From JAGLOK01 sp963677605 (GTDB lineage: Bacteria > Bacillota > Clostridia > Christensenellales > UMGS416): DNA of 64,000 nt. The translations under genes were made by a program, and so were the position numbers. This document shows, one piece after another, positions 26,259 through 34,955 of this stretch. Numbering within the stretch: position 1 is the first letter of the stretch; each line of letters starts with the position of its first letter. Where the stretch lies: the NCBI GenBank assembly GCA_963677605.2, contig CAXXDX010000007.1:558001-622000 (forward strand), written 5' to 3'. The notes under the pieces are model-generated. The model was given only the letters and a program-made list of their open reading frames with translations, did not search any database and was not told the DNA's origin.

Positions 26259-27881
26259 ATGAAAAAACTTGTGATTATAGCGATGTGCTTTATCATGTTG
26301 GCTGCAGCATTCGCAGGATGCAAGACTGCAGACAGCGACAGCGCTGTTAAAACTGAAGAAAAAGCAGTGAAATCAGATAAAGCTGATGAAACAGAAACAA
26401 ATGATGCAACAGAAGATAGCTTTGTATACACGGGTGAAGGTCCTGTAACAGATGAAGATGTGACACTTACTTGGCTTGGCACAAACTCAAACTACACTAA
26501 TGCTGATTTAGCAACAGCAGAGATAGTTTTAAAAGTTGTTGAAATGTCAGGAGTTAAAGTTAACTTTGAGCTGCTTCCTGCAGGCAACTATGCTGATGCG
26601 GTAAGCCCGAGACTGGCGGCAGGCCTTGACCTTCCGGATATTGTTCAGCTGCCTGATAAAGACCAGACATTAAAGTATATCAATGCTGATTTGTTTTTGC
26701 CGATCAATGAATACTATGACAAGTATTCGGTTAATCTAAAAGATTTGTATGCAGCAGAGCTTGGTTTTGTAAAAGCGAGCTTAACCGCACCTGACGGCAA
26801 CATGTATTATGTGCCGCAAATAGGAACTTATCTTGATTATCAGCCATGTTTTATGGTAAACACTGTTTGGCTTGAAAACCTGGGCCTTGAAGAGCCGACT
26901 ACAATGGATGAATTTACTGACATGCTTATTGCTTTCAGAGACAATGATCCCAATGGAAACGGTGAGCAGGACGAGCTTCCGCTTTCAATAATGAAGTCAA
27001 TTGCGGGACAGGCATTCGGACCAATGTTCGGACTTGATTTATCAAATGGATTCTATTCCGATGATAAAGGAACAGTTCATTATTCTTATATTGAGCCTGC
27101 ATTTAAAGATTGTATGACATATCTTAACGGACTTTATAACGATGGTTTGCTGGATCCTGACTTTGCTACAACTACCAGAGACCAGATTAGCCAGCGCTTT
27201 GCCAAAGATATGACAGGAATGACTTTTGACTATAGCTGGCTTCAGTCACAGTTCTATTATGTTCAAACTGAAGGCTATGAGGACTTGGAAATTGTAGTAA
27301 AGGGAATTCTGCCGATAGAAGGAACAACAGGGGATCGCTATTATCAGGGACGCGACCCGATTACAGGACTGTTCGGTATATCAAAAGACTGTGAGAATCC
27401 TGAAGTTGCATTTAAATTCCTCGATTTGGCAATCGGACCTGTTGCGCAGGAACTGTATAACTGGGGTATAGAAGGCGACACTTATGTAGTTGAAGACGGC
27501 AAAAACAAAATGACAGGCAAGGATAATGATTACATCCAGAAGCTTGGCATGAACCCTGTTTGTCTTCCGCTTATTCAGACAGTTGCTATCGCAGAAGTAC
27601 TTCCGCAGTGGCATAAGGACTTTAACACTGAAGCTGCACAATATACAAAAACAGTTTGGCCTTTCATATACTCTCTGCAGGAAGAAGCAGACGTTCAAAA
27701 CCAATATATGTCGGACATAAATACATATGTTGATGAAATGATGATGAAATTCATTACAGGCACTGAAAGCCTTGACGAACTGGATTCATTTATTGAAACT
27801 CTTAAGAACATGAATATTGAAAAAGTTATAGCAGTTAAGCAGGCACAGATAGACAGATATAACGTCGCGACAGGAAACTAA
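26259..27881 (+). CDS. Sugar-binding lipoprotein of the Lpl/Ytc-type importer
   Basis: 540 residues from ATG 26259 (AGAAGGAG upstream; earlier in-frame codons lack a site). Signal peptide with lipobox AFAGC (Cys about 22), then an acidic linker and a large family 1-type solute-binding domain (VTLTWLGTNSNYTNADLATAEIVLKVVEMSGVKVNFELLPAGNY...). Length and layout match YtcQ/LplA, which capture oligosaccharides for this permease class. It is 198 bases from the permease gene and followed directly by a terminator, so it ends the transport operon. Confidence 0.9.
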   Translation: MKKLVIIAMCFIMLAAAFAGCKTADSDSAVKTEEKAVKSDKADETETNDATEDSFVYTGEGPVTDEDVTLTWLGTNSNYTNADLATAEIVLKVVEMSGVKVNFELLPAGNYADAVSPRLAAGLDLPDIVQLPDKDQTLKYINADLFLPINEYYDKYSVNLKDLYAAELGFVKASLTAPDGNMYYVPQIGTYLDYQPCFMVNTVWLENLGLEEPTTMDEFTDMLIAFRDNDPNGNGEQDELPLSIMKSIAGQAFGPMFGLDLSNGFYSDDKGTVHYSYIEPAFKDCMTYLNGLYNDGLLDPDFATTTRDQISQRFAKDMTGMTFDYSWLQSQFYYVQTEGYEDLEIVVKGILPIEGTTGDRYYQGRDPITGLFGISKDCENPEVAFKFLDLAIGPVAQELYNWGIEGDTYVVEDGKNKMTGKDNDYIQKLGMNPVCLPLIQTVAIAEVLPQWHKDFNTEAAQYTKTVWPFIYSLQEEADVQNQYMSDINTYVDEMMMKFITGTESLDELDSFIETLKNMNIEKVIAVKQAQIDRYNVATGN

Positions 27882-27896
27882 GCAAAATTAAATTAT

Positions 27897-27927
27897 AATC
27901 GGCACACTAATTGTGTGCCGATTTTTT
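27897..27927 (+). terminator. Intrinsic terminator after the binding-protein gene
   Basis: The perfect 11-bp stem AATCGGCACAC (27897-27907) with GTGTGCCGATT (27913-27923), loop TAATT, then a T-run. It separates the transporter from the esterase genes. Confidence 0.9.
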
Positions 27928-27998
27928 AAATGGAGCATAACAATTATCGCATAAGAAGAGATATAATAATATATTATGATTGCTTTAGGAGATATAAA

Positions 27999-28964
27999 AT
28001 GATTGTTACACAGGACGGTACGGGAGACTTTTTAACAATAGGTGAAGCAGTTGAAATGGCGGGCACTGGGGATTACGGCAATGTTATTACTGTTCGAAAC
28101 GGTATTTACCGTGAAAAACTGTATATTGATAAACCCGGAATCAGTCTTATAGGACAAGACTGCGGCCAGACTGTTATTTCTTGGGGAGACGGCGCTTTTG
28201 ACACTATGCCTGACGGAAGCAAGCGGGGCACGTTCCGCTCATACACTTTGTTTGTGGACGGAGAAGGATTTAGAGCTGAAAACCTTACTATTGAAAACAC
28301 TGCAGGCTCGGGGAAAACCGCAGGGCAGGCAATTGCTTTATATGCTGATTCTGACAGAAGCGTGTTTCGAAACTGTAGGATTCTTGGCAATCAGGACACT
28401 CTTTTTACAGGCCCGCTTCCGCCTGCGGCTGTTATTACCAACGGTTTTGTAGGGCCAAAGGAATTTTCTCCGAGAACTTCCACAAGACAGTATTATGAAA
28501 AATGCGTTATCCGCGGTGATGTGGATTTTATTTTTGGCTCGGCAACTGCTTTTTTTGAGAAATGCATAATTGAATCAAACAATCTTAATCAGGAAGTAAA
28601 CGGATATATAACAGCAGCTTCAACTAAGGAGGGTGAATGGGGCTATGTGTTCAGAAACTGTACTTTAGTAGGCGACTGCAAACCGGGAACTGTATATCTT
28701 GGAAGACCGTGGCGAAACTATGCCCACGTCGCATTTGTAAGATGCAGACTGGGAGATCACATTAAAGCACAGGGATGGCACGACTGGGATAAAAATGAGG
28801 CTCATGCTACAGTCAGATATGAAGAGTGCGGAAACTTTGGGGACAAAGCAGACACTTCGATGAGGCCAGCGTGGATTAAAAAAGTCAGCGAAGATGATAT
28901 TGACATATACAGTCCGGAAAATGTGCTAAAAGGTGAAGATGGGTGGAATCCTAAAGAAGAGTAA
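27999..28964 (+). CDS. Pectin methylesterase, cytoplasmic form
   Basis: 321 residues from ATG 27999 (AGGAG upstream). A right-handed beta-helix of family CE8 with the conserved active-site motifs: QDTLF, DFIFGSATAFFE (catalytic Asp) and YLGRPWRNYA (catalytic Arg). The GYITAAST motif is also present. It removes methyl groups from galacturonate esters. It lacks a signal peptide, so it would act on imported methylated oligogalacturonides delivered by the adjacent Lpl/Yte-type transporter. It forms an operon with the alpha/beta hydrolase and the membrane AraC regulator. Confidence 0.92.
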   Translation: MIVTQDGTGDFLTIGEAVEMAGTGDYGNVITVRNGIYREKLYIDKPGISLIGQDCGQTVISWGDGAFDTMPDGSKRGTFRSYTLFVDGEGFRAENLTIENTAGSGKTAGQAIALYADSDRSVFRNCRILGNQDTLFTGPLPPAAVITNGFVGPKEFSPRTSTRQYYEKCVIRGDVDFIFGSATAFFEKCIIESNNLNQEVNGYITAASTKEGEWGYVFRNCTLVGDCKPGTVYLGRPWRNYAHVAFVRCRLGDHIKAQGWHDWDKNEAHATVRYEECGNFGDKADTSMRPAWIKKVSEDDIDIYSPENVLKGEDGWNPKEE

Positions 28965-29001
28965 ACGATGGTTTTTATAATTGAGTAGATTTGAGGTTTT
29001 A

Positions 29002-30096
29002 ATGAACGAGCTTGGAAAAATCAAAGAAATGTTTAATGATTTTGCCGGAAATTCGGTTCATCCGCTTTCGTTTGGTGGGTCAGACCTAGGCCTTGAAAGC
29101 TGGAAGGAAAAAGGACGGGCTAAAGTAAAAGAGCTTTTATGCTGTCCAACTTATAAAAACGAGCTGGAATATAAAATATTGTCCCGCACACGCATTGATA
29201 ATTTAACTCAAATTGAGATTGAACTGACTGTTTGTGATGGTTTCAAGCCAAAAGGGACACTGCTTTTGCCTATAGATAATGGGCCGCATCCGGCTGTGAT
29301 TGCTATGCACTGCCATGGCGGATTTTACTACTACGGCAAGGAAAAAGTGATGCCTTCCTGCGTGCAGTCAAACGTGCTTGAAGAGTACCGCCAGAAATGT
29401 TATTCTGGAATAACATGGGGGAAGAGTTTAGCTGAACGCGGCTTCGCTGTTTTATGTATGGATGCTTTTTATTTTGGAAGCGGAAGTATAGACGGCAAAA
29501 AGAAAAAAACATCCCCTGAAGATGAAGAAATTATTGACTATAATATTAAACATATAGCGTTGGAGTCCTTGACAGAAAAATATTGTCTTGCCGCCGGGTA
29601 TACATGGCCCGGGATTTTGCTTTTGGAAGATTTGAAATCCATAGATTTTCTTCAAAGCATGCCGGAGATTGATTCTGAACGCATAGGGTGCTGCGGTCTG
29701 TCGGGGGGCGGATTGAGAAGTGCTTTTTTGGCCGGAATGGATGATAGGATAAAGTGCAGCGTAGTAAGCGCGTGGATGACTAAGTATGCGTCCTTAATCC
29801 CCGAAAAACTTTCGCACACATTCATGGCTTTTGTGCCTGGCTTAACGAGATATATGGATTTGCCTGATGTGGCGGCTGTGACAGCACCAAATGCACTTTT
29901 TGTGCAGCAGTGTAAAAGAGACACGCTATTTACCCAAGAAGGAATGATGGACGCCTGCAAGGAGCTTGAAAAGTCATTTAGGCGCGCAGGAGTACCGGAC
30001 AATTTTGTTTATAAGTTTTACGACAACGGACATGAATTCAACAAGTTGATGCAAGACGATGCTTTCAGATGGTTGGAAAAATGGTTAAAATCTTAA
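29002..30096 (+). CDS. Alpha/beta hydrolase, possible acetylesterase
   Basis: 364 residues from ATG 29002 (GAGG 8 bases upstream). The nucleophile elbow is GLSGGG; the late His is in YDNGHEFNKL, and an Asp in KRDTLFTQEGM is the likely third residue. The fold resembles dienelactone hydrolase/acetyl xylan esterase-like families. No signal peptide, so it acts in the cytoplasm. Next to the methylesterase it is plausibly a pectin-oligosaccharide O-acetylesterase. Substrate is inferred from context only. Its end overlaps the start of the regulator gene. Confidence 0.75.
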   Translation: MNELGKIKEMFNDFAGNSVHPLSFGGSDLGLESWKEKGRAKVKELLCCPTYKNELEYKILSRTRIDNLTQIEIELTVCDGFKPKGTLLLPIDNGPHPAVIAMHCHGGFYYYGKEKVMPSCVQSNVLEEYRQKCYSGITWGKSLAERGFAVLCMDAFYFGSGSIDGKKKKTSPEDEEIIDYNIKHIALESLTEKYCLAAGYTWPGILLLEDLKSIDFLQSMPEIDSERIGCCGLSGGGLRSAFLAGMDDRIKCSVVSAWMTKYASLIPEKLSHTFMAFVPGLTRYMDLPDVAAVTAPNALFVQQCKRDTLFTQEGMMDACKELEKSFRRAGVPDNFVYKFYDNGHEFNKLMQDDAFRWLEKWLKS

Positions 30097-32282
30097 ACAA
30101 AAGAGAAATAGAAAAGAAGAATTATTTTCAGAGCAAAATCTTTTTAAGACTGTTTTTGTCTTATGTTGCTTTTATTGCGATAGCGACTATTCTTTTTTCT
30201 CTGCTGTCCGTTTATGTGTCTTCGGTCACAATGAAAGAACAGGCAACTCAGCTATATACGCTGAAACTTCAGGAAGTTAAAAACATGATGGATTCTCAGT
30301 TTGAGGATGCAAAAAACATAGCTTCAAGGATAAAGACATCTCAGATAATACGCAGTATGTATATAAGCCTTACGGATGTCGACAAAACTGCGGACACATA
30401 CACTCTCTATCAAAGTATAAATGAAATGAACGGAGCGAGGTCTGTAAGCGGAAATATCAGCATTTATGATATTCTTTTGTTTTTAAACGACGACAGAAGG
30501 GTTTACTCCGGCTCGGGTGTTGTTTTGCTGCCTGAAAAGTTTGACGGTTCGCTTTTTCAGGCGGACACATTGGCATATGGCACTCTGCAGCAGCAATATG
30601 ATATACAAGGCGTAAGCGATTTGCGATTTTATAAAGAGTATTTGCTCTACAGCGAAAACTATTCCTATGATTCCACAAAAAAACGCGGAGTAATCCTGGT
30701 TTTGTTTGACATAAACAGCCTGCAAAATAAAATCGACTCTTTCTCTGAAGACGGGGTTCACTATGTAGTTTACAGCAATGAAGAATCAATTTTGGGAAAT
30801 CCTGATTTTGAAGGGATTAAAACAGAGATTTCGTCTTCTGTGCTCCCTAACTTAAGCTATACGGCTATTGTGGATGAAGACCTATACAGCCTCAGAAATG
30901 ATAGCATGCTTATTTGGATTCTGGCAGTTACAGTATTTATAACATTGGCGTTTATCTTCCTGTCGTTTTTCTTAAGCCGTGCCTATTACAACCCTATACG
31001 CAAATTAAGGAAACTTGTAAGCGGATCGCATAATTTGGCAGGCGGCGATGAGATCGGCGAGATTATGCAAGGGATAAATGGGCTTATGGGAGAAATGGAC
31101 GATTATAAGAGCAAGATAGAAAACGACATGCCGTTTGTACAGCAGGCAATTGTTCACGCGGCACTTTTTGAGAACTTATCCAGACAGGAAATAGAATATC
31201 TTTTAAGCTCAAACGATATTGATTATTTAGAAAAATATTTTATGGTGTTTGTAGTTAATTTAGGTTTAAAAGAAGAGTGTGTGTTTGATGAAAAAGAGTT
31301 TAAGCGGGCGAAAAACTCTTTGGCTTATTCCATATCGGAATGCTCGCTTGGCAATATTATGATGTTATATTATGAAAAAGATAAAAACAACTCTATAATA
31401 GTTACAATTTCTTCTTCTGCCGATGAGGCAACAAATGCTGTGTACTGTATTTATGAAGCTATTAACAATAAAATCAAAGAGTTACCGTATCTTGTTACAA
31501 TCGGCGCAGATGAGCCAAAAAATGATGTTGCAGCTTTGCCTTCTCTCTGTGCTAACGCAACAAAGGCTTTAGGCAACATGCTTTTAGGCGGAAGAGGTTC
31601 TATCTTCTTCTATGATGAAGAAACCCAAGGCTCAAACTCCTCATATTACTTTCCTCAAAACTATCAGATTAGGCTGTTTAAAGCAATTAAAGCAAAAGAC
31701 AACAAAGCTGTGGATGAGCTTCTGGATGAGATTTATGATAAAAACTTAAAAGAATATGATTGGACACCTGTAACATTGCAGCTTCTTTTATATGAGCTCT
31801 ACGTAATGTCGGTTAGGTGTATCGGAAAGCTGAATCTGACAGATCCTATTAAAGTAGACGCGGAAAAAGTGCAGTCATTTTCGACACTGGAAGAAGTGTT
31901 TATATATTATCGCGGAATTTACGAAGAGGCATGTATCAGGATTGGTGCAAATGAAGACAGGAAGTCAATAGATGAAGAAATTATAAAATATGTACAGGAT
32001 AACTGCTGTAATCCGAAGATATCACTTAAATGGGTGTCAGAGCACTTTAATACAAGCGACAAATACGTTTCAACTGTATTTGCAAAAAAAATGAATGTCA
32101 ATTTCTCGGATTATATACATAACCGCCGCATGGAGCGCGCAATGGAACTGATTAAAGATTCGTCAATTTTTATAAAGCAGATTGCGTCCCTTTGCGGATA
32201 CACAAATAAGCTGACTTTTAGGCGTCATTTTGAAGTCTATTCGGGAATGATTCCAAGTGAATACAGAAAGAATTTTATTTAG
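30081..32282 (+). CDS. Membrane-anchored AraC family regulator
   Basis: About 733 residues. Two membrane helices (about 22-44 and 275-298) flank an extracellular sensor region, then a HAMP-like linker, a long uncharacterised middle and a C-terminal pair of AraC helix-turn-helix motifs (about 640-735; ISLKWVSEHFNTSDKYVSTVFAKKMN...CGYTNKLTFRRHFEVYSGMIPSEYRKNF). This one-piece sensor-regulator layout accompanies Lpl/Yte transporters in Bacillus and Paenibacillus (YtdP-like). The start overlaps the hydrolase gene; ATG 30069 is the alternative and both have weak ribosome binding sites. It probably activates this locus when sugars are outside the cell. Confidence 0.88.
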   Translation: MVKILNKREIEKKNYFQSKIFLRLFLSYVAFIAIATILFSLLSVYVSSVTMKEQATQLYTLKLQEVKNMMDSQFEDAKNIASRIKTSQIIRSMYISLTDVDKTADTYTLYQSINEMNGARSVSGNISIYDILLFLNDDRRVYSGSGVVLLPEKFDGSLFQADTLAYGTLQQQYDIQGVSDLRFYKEYLLYSENYSYDSTKKRGVILVLFDINSLQNKIDSFSEDGVHYVVYSNEESILGNPDFEGIKTEISSSVLPNLSYTAIVDEDLYSLRNDSMLIWILAVTVFITLAFIFLSFFLSRAYYNPIRKLRKLVSGSHNLAGGDEIGEIMQGINGLMGEMDDYKSKIENDMPFVQQAIVHAALFENLSRQEIEYLLSSNDIDYLEKYFMVFVVNLGLKEECVFDEKEFKRAKNSLAYSISECSLGNIMMLYYEKDKNNSIIVTISSSADEATNAVYCIYEAINNKIKELPYLVTIGADEPKNDVAALPSLCANATKALGNMLLGGRGSIFFYDEETQGSNSSYYFPQNYQIRLFKAIKAKDNKAVDELLDEIYDKNLKEYDWTPVTLQLLLYELYVMSVRCIGKLNLTDPIKVDAEKVQSFSTLEEVFIYYRGIYEEACIRIGANEDRKSIDEEIIKYVQDNCCNPKISLKWVSEHFNTSDKYVSTVFAKKMNVNFSDYIHNRRMERAMELIKDSSIFIKQIASLCGYTNKLTFRRHFEVYSGMIPSEYRKNFI

Positions 32283-32323
32283 GCTATAATAAATAAACTA
32301 TTACGCAGCAGCGCTGCAATTAA

Positions 32324-32354
32324 AGAAAAAGGACTGATACTCAGTCCTTTTTCT
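32324..32354. terminator. Bidirectional intrinsic terminator
   Basis: A perfect 14-bp stem, 32324-32337 with 32341-32354, and a 3-base loop, A-rich on the left and T-rich on the right. It lies between the convergent AraC and Gfo/Idh genes. Confidence 0.93.
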
Positions 32355-32391
32355 ATATTATGTTGTATTAATGTTGCCCTTTTCTGTCAAA

Positions 32392-33441
32392 TCAGAAATC
32401 AACTGATTTTCCTGTAGCAGCTGATTCATAGGCAGCTTCAACCATGCGAACGACAGTGATGCCGCTGTCAATGTCCAATCCGTCCAAGTATTTATTTGTA
32501 TTTGACTCATCCATTACAAAGTCAATGAATTTACATAATGGTGTTGTAGGCTCTGTGCGATATTTCTCAGGCTCTACAAGAAGCATTTTCATATCGCTTT
32601 CCGGCATCTTTTTTGAGTTGATTAGCAATGTTTCACTTCCTTCATTGCCCTGTACTGTTATAATGCCTTCGGTTCCGAGAACCTCAAAGTTGTTTTCCAT
32701 AAGTGATGTGACCATGTTTGTGTGCGCTGTGCCTATTGCACCGGACTCAAACTCTACCATTATTGTGGCGCTGTCTTCTGTTTCGTGGCCTGTATAATTG
32801 TGTGTGTATGCTGAAATCTTTTTTGGTTTGCCGGCAAGGTATGCAAGCAGAGCAACGCCGTGTATGCCTAAGTCGATTAATGATCCTCCGCCTGCGACTT
32901 CGCGTGAGAACCAGTCGTCGGGAAGCACCAGCTTAAATTTCGCATCCGGGCTTGGCGGTTTTGCACCTCCGTGAGCTCTGCGGAAGTGAATGGATACAAC
33001 ATCTCCGATTATGCCGTCATCGATAAGCTTTTTTACATATTGATATGAAGCGACCGGAATTACTTCGTGTGAAACAAGAAACTTAACTCCGCTTTTTTCA
33101 ACAGCCTCTTTTATGGCAAACGCGTCATTTTTTGATAATGCCAATGTTTTGTCGGTAAAAATATGCTTTCCAGCCTGTGCGGTTTTTATTATGATATCTT
33201 TGTGGTCGCATGTTTCGGACTCGCAGATTACTGCATCCACTGACGGGTCGTTTAATATTGTATCAAGGTCTGATGTGTATTCGGCTTCAAGTCTTTTGCA
33301 AAAAGGAAGGGCACGTTCTTTGTTTTTATCGTAAACGTACATCCAGTTTATATTGTCTCCGTATACTTCGTCTGTTTTGTTAAGAAACATCGGTAAATGA
33401 ACATGCCAAGTTCCTGCTATGGCAAGGTTTAATTTTTTCAT
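32392..33441 (-). CDS. Gfo/Idh/MocA family oxidoreductase A
   Basis: 349 residues. N-terminal NAD(P)-binding Rossmann domain, with the usual EKP motif changed to DKT (FTDKTLALS; the Lys is kept), followed by the C-terminal catalytic alpha/beta domain with GGGSLIDLGIHG. These enzymes oxidise a sugar hydroxyl with NAD(P). AAGGAG precedes the start. It is the second gene of a minus-strand operon with LacI (42 bases apart), divergent from the island that contains two further Gfo/Idh members. Confidence 0.88.
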   Translation of the reverse strand: MKKLNLAIAGTWHVHLPMFLNKTDEVYGDNINWMYVYDKNKERALPFCKRLEAEYTSDLDTILNDPSVDAVICESETCDHKDIIIKTAQAGKHIFTDKTLALSKNDAFAIKEAVEKSGVKFLVSHEVIPVASYQYVKKLIDDGIIGDVVSIHFRRAHGGAKPPSPDAKFKLVLPDDWFSREVAGGGSLIDLGIHGVALLAYLAGKPKKISAYTHNYTGHETEDSATIMVEFESGAIGTAHTNMVTSLMENNFEVLGTEGIITVQGNEGSETLLINSKKMPESDMKMLLVEPEKYRTEPTTPLCKFIDFVMDESNTNKYLDGLDIDSGITVVRMVEAAYESAATGKSVDF

Positions 33442-33483
33442 ATTAACTCCTTAGTTTTTTGATTGATTTATTGTGGGTTTTGC

Positions 33484-34542
33484 TTATTGATTATTTGTGA
33501 ATGAGTTGCCGCGCATTTTTGACTGTATGTCAAGATTTGGCGTTGTTGATTCACGGATAATTAGCGTAGTATCTAAAAATATTGAAGTAGGCTTTACTTC
33601 AGGATTATTCATGCGTTGGAATAATATATTGCAGGCTGTATAGCCAAGCTGATGAAGAGGCTGGCGCACTGTTGTAAGAGAAGGCGTGGTCATTGAAGCA
33701 AACTCAATGTCATCAAATCCAATAACCATTATGTCTTCGGGAACGCGCAGCTTGCGCTGTCTGGCTGAGCGGATAACAGCCATAGCAAGTATATCAGAGG
33801 TCGCAAAGATTGCATCCGGTGTTTTATCGTCATAATTCAGCAGCTGCGCTACTGCAGAGTAAGCCAGCGAGGAGCTGTTTTCAGGAAGGCTGATGTCCCA
33901 GAAGTTCTGAATGGGAAGGCCCGCCTGATGCATTGCATCAATATAACCCTGATGACGTTCTATTGAATATTTATATTCGGGGGTTGATCCTATAAATGCG
34001 ATTTTCTTCCTTCCTGCATCTATAAGGTAGTTGGTGGCATTCATTGCAGCAGAATAATCGTCGATGCTGACAAATGGGATGTCGGCATCCGATGTGAATT
34101 CGCAGCACTGCACAAGAGGGATTTCCTTGTCGATAACTTTCAAAATAGATTGTGGAAGCTGGTTTGTAAGTATAACCCCTGTTGCATTTATGGATTTTAA
34201 CAAAGCAATAAAATCACCGAGATTTGATGCATTGATTGAGTTCCATGTGTTTAAAAGACAGTAGCCGTTTGCGTCAGCTGCTGTTTGTGCTCCTTGTGCA
34301 ACTTCTAAATAAAATGGATCGCGGTGAGGCGAGTTCATTACAATAACACTTTTGGCGGCAGTGGTTTGTTTTTTGCGCGGACTTGGTGAATAGCCAAGAG
34401 CTTCCATTGCGCCTTCGACAGCTTCGATTGTTTCGCAGTTTACAAGCTTGCGGTGGTTGATTACCCTCGACACTGTAGCCGGAGATACTCCTGCGCGCTG
34501 TGCAACTTCCGCTATTGTAGCTTTTGTGTTTTTGTCCATCAT
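33484..34542 (-). CDS. LacI family repressor
   Basis: 352 residues. N-terminal helix-turn-helix ATIAEVAQRAGVSPATVSRVINH with the LacI hinge after it, and a periplasmic-binding-fold ligand domain ending with the DDIEFASMTTPSLTTVRQP motif. It should bind palindromes in the divergent intergenic region (see 34716-34879) and respond to a sugar or sugar derivative. First gene of an operon with oxidoreductase A. Confidence 0.93.
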   Translation of the reverse strand: MMDKNTKATIAEVAQRAGVSPATVSRVINHRKLVNCETIEAVEGAMEALGYSPSPRKKQTTAAKSVIVMNSPHRDPFYLEVAQGAQTAADANGYCLLNTWNSINASNLGDFIALLKSINATGVILTNQLPQSILKVIDKEIPLVQCCEFTSDADIPFVSIDDYSAAMNATNYLIDAGRKKIAFIGSTPEYKYSIERHQGYIDAMHQAGLPIQNFWDISLPENSSSLAYSAVAQLLNYDDKTPDAIFATSDILAMAVIRSARQRKLRVPEDIMVIGFDDIEFASMTTPSLTTVRQPLHQLGYTACNILFQRMNNPEVKPTSIFLDTTLIIRESTTPNLDIQSKMRGNSFTNNQ

Positions 34543-34715
34543 AAAAACCGCCTTTAAGGTATTAAAACAAACAAATAAAAACTTTGTCTGTCTTTATTTA
34601 TATATAACATTTATAAGCAAATTTTGAGCCTTGGTAAAATTTCCACAATTATCATAATACGGTTCAATAAAAAAATCAACGGGAAAAAGGCATTTTTTTT
34701 GATATTTTCACGAAA

Positions 34716-34725
34716 TTTCATGAAA
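34716..34725. promoter_or_regulatory. Palindrome TTTCATGAAA, operator 1
   Basis: A perfect 10-base palindrome about 75 bases upstream of the -35. A near-copy TTTTCACGAAA lies just before it (34705-34715). Confidence 0.45.
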
Positions 34726-34767
34726 ACAATAATTGTATATATGAAAATAATTAGTAATTTCACAAAA

Positions 34768-34777
34768 TTCATATGAA
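34768..34777. promoter_or_regulatory. Palindrome TTCATATGAA, operator-like
   Basis: A perfect palindrome with a two-base longer centre than the others, 17 bases before the -35. It is the weakest member of the series. Confidence 0.35.
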
Positions 34778-34793
34778 ATTTCTTAAAATATTG

Positions 34794-34822
34794 TTGCATA
34801 TGATGAAAACAAGTGCTATAAT
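34794..34822 (+). promoter_or_regulatory. Promoter of the epimerase/transporter operon
   Basis: TTGCAT (34794-34799), 17-base spacer, TATAAT (34817-34822) with TG one base upstream. Predicted start near 34829, leaving a leader of about 127 bases that contains two palindromes. Confidence 0.75.
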
Positions 34823-34834
34823 CCACATCGAGCA

Positions 34835-34842
34835 TTCATGAA
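34835..34842. promoter_or_regulatory. Palindrome TTCATGAA, operator-like
   Basis: It starts about 6 bases after the predicted transcription start. Its centre is 31 bases (about three helical turns) from the centre of the large palindrome at 34860-34879. Confidence 0.5.
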
Positions 34843-34859
34843 AACAACAATATATAAGC

Positions 34860-34879
34860 AAAGTTTTCATGAAAACTTT
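34860..34879. promoter_or_regulatory. Perfect 20-base palindrome, main LacI operator candidate
   Basis: AAAGTTTTCATGAAAACTTT is perfectly self-complementary. It lies about 30 bases downstream of the predicted start, where a bound repressor would block elongation. Its core TTTTCATGAAAA repeats the theme of the other palindromes. Confidence 0.7.
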
Positions 34880-34955
34880 CATAAAATTTCATTTATAAGC
34901 AAAAATTACGCTGTATATATGTAATACAGTGAAACTTACGGGGAAGGTAACAAAG

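Larger units (their letters stand above)
34543..34955. promoter_or_regulatory. Divergent control region of the LacI and epimerase operons
   Basis: 413 very AT-rich bases. They hold one good promoter (34794-34822), four palindromic segments centred on CATG or CATATG, and three copies of a TATAAGCAAA motif (34612, 34853, 34905). No coding potential. A minus-strand promoter for lacI is not clear: TTGCTT at 34620-34615 is a possible -35. Confidence 0.7.

Noticed and set aside
34611..34835. A 74-codon minus-strand frame in the divergent control region.
   Set aside because: AT-rich low-complexity frame overlapping the palindromes and promoter; no supporting features.
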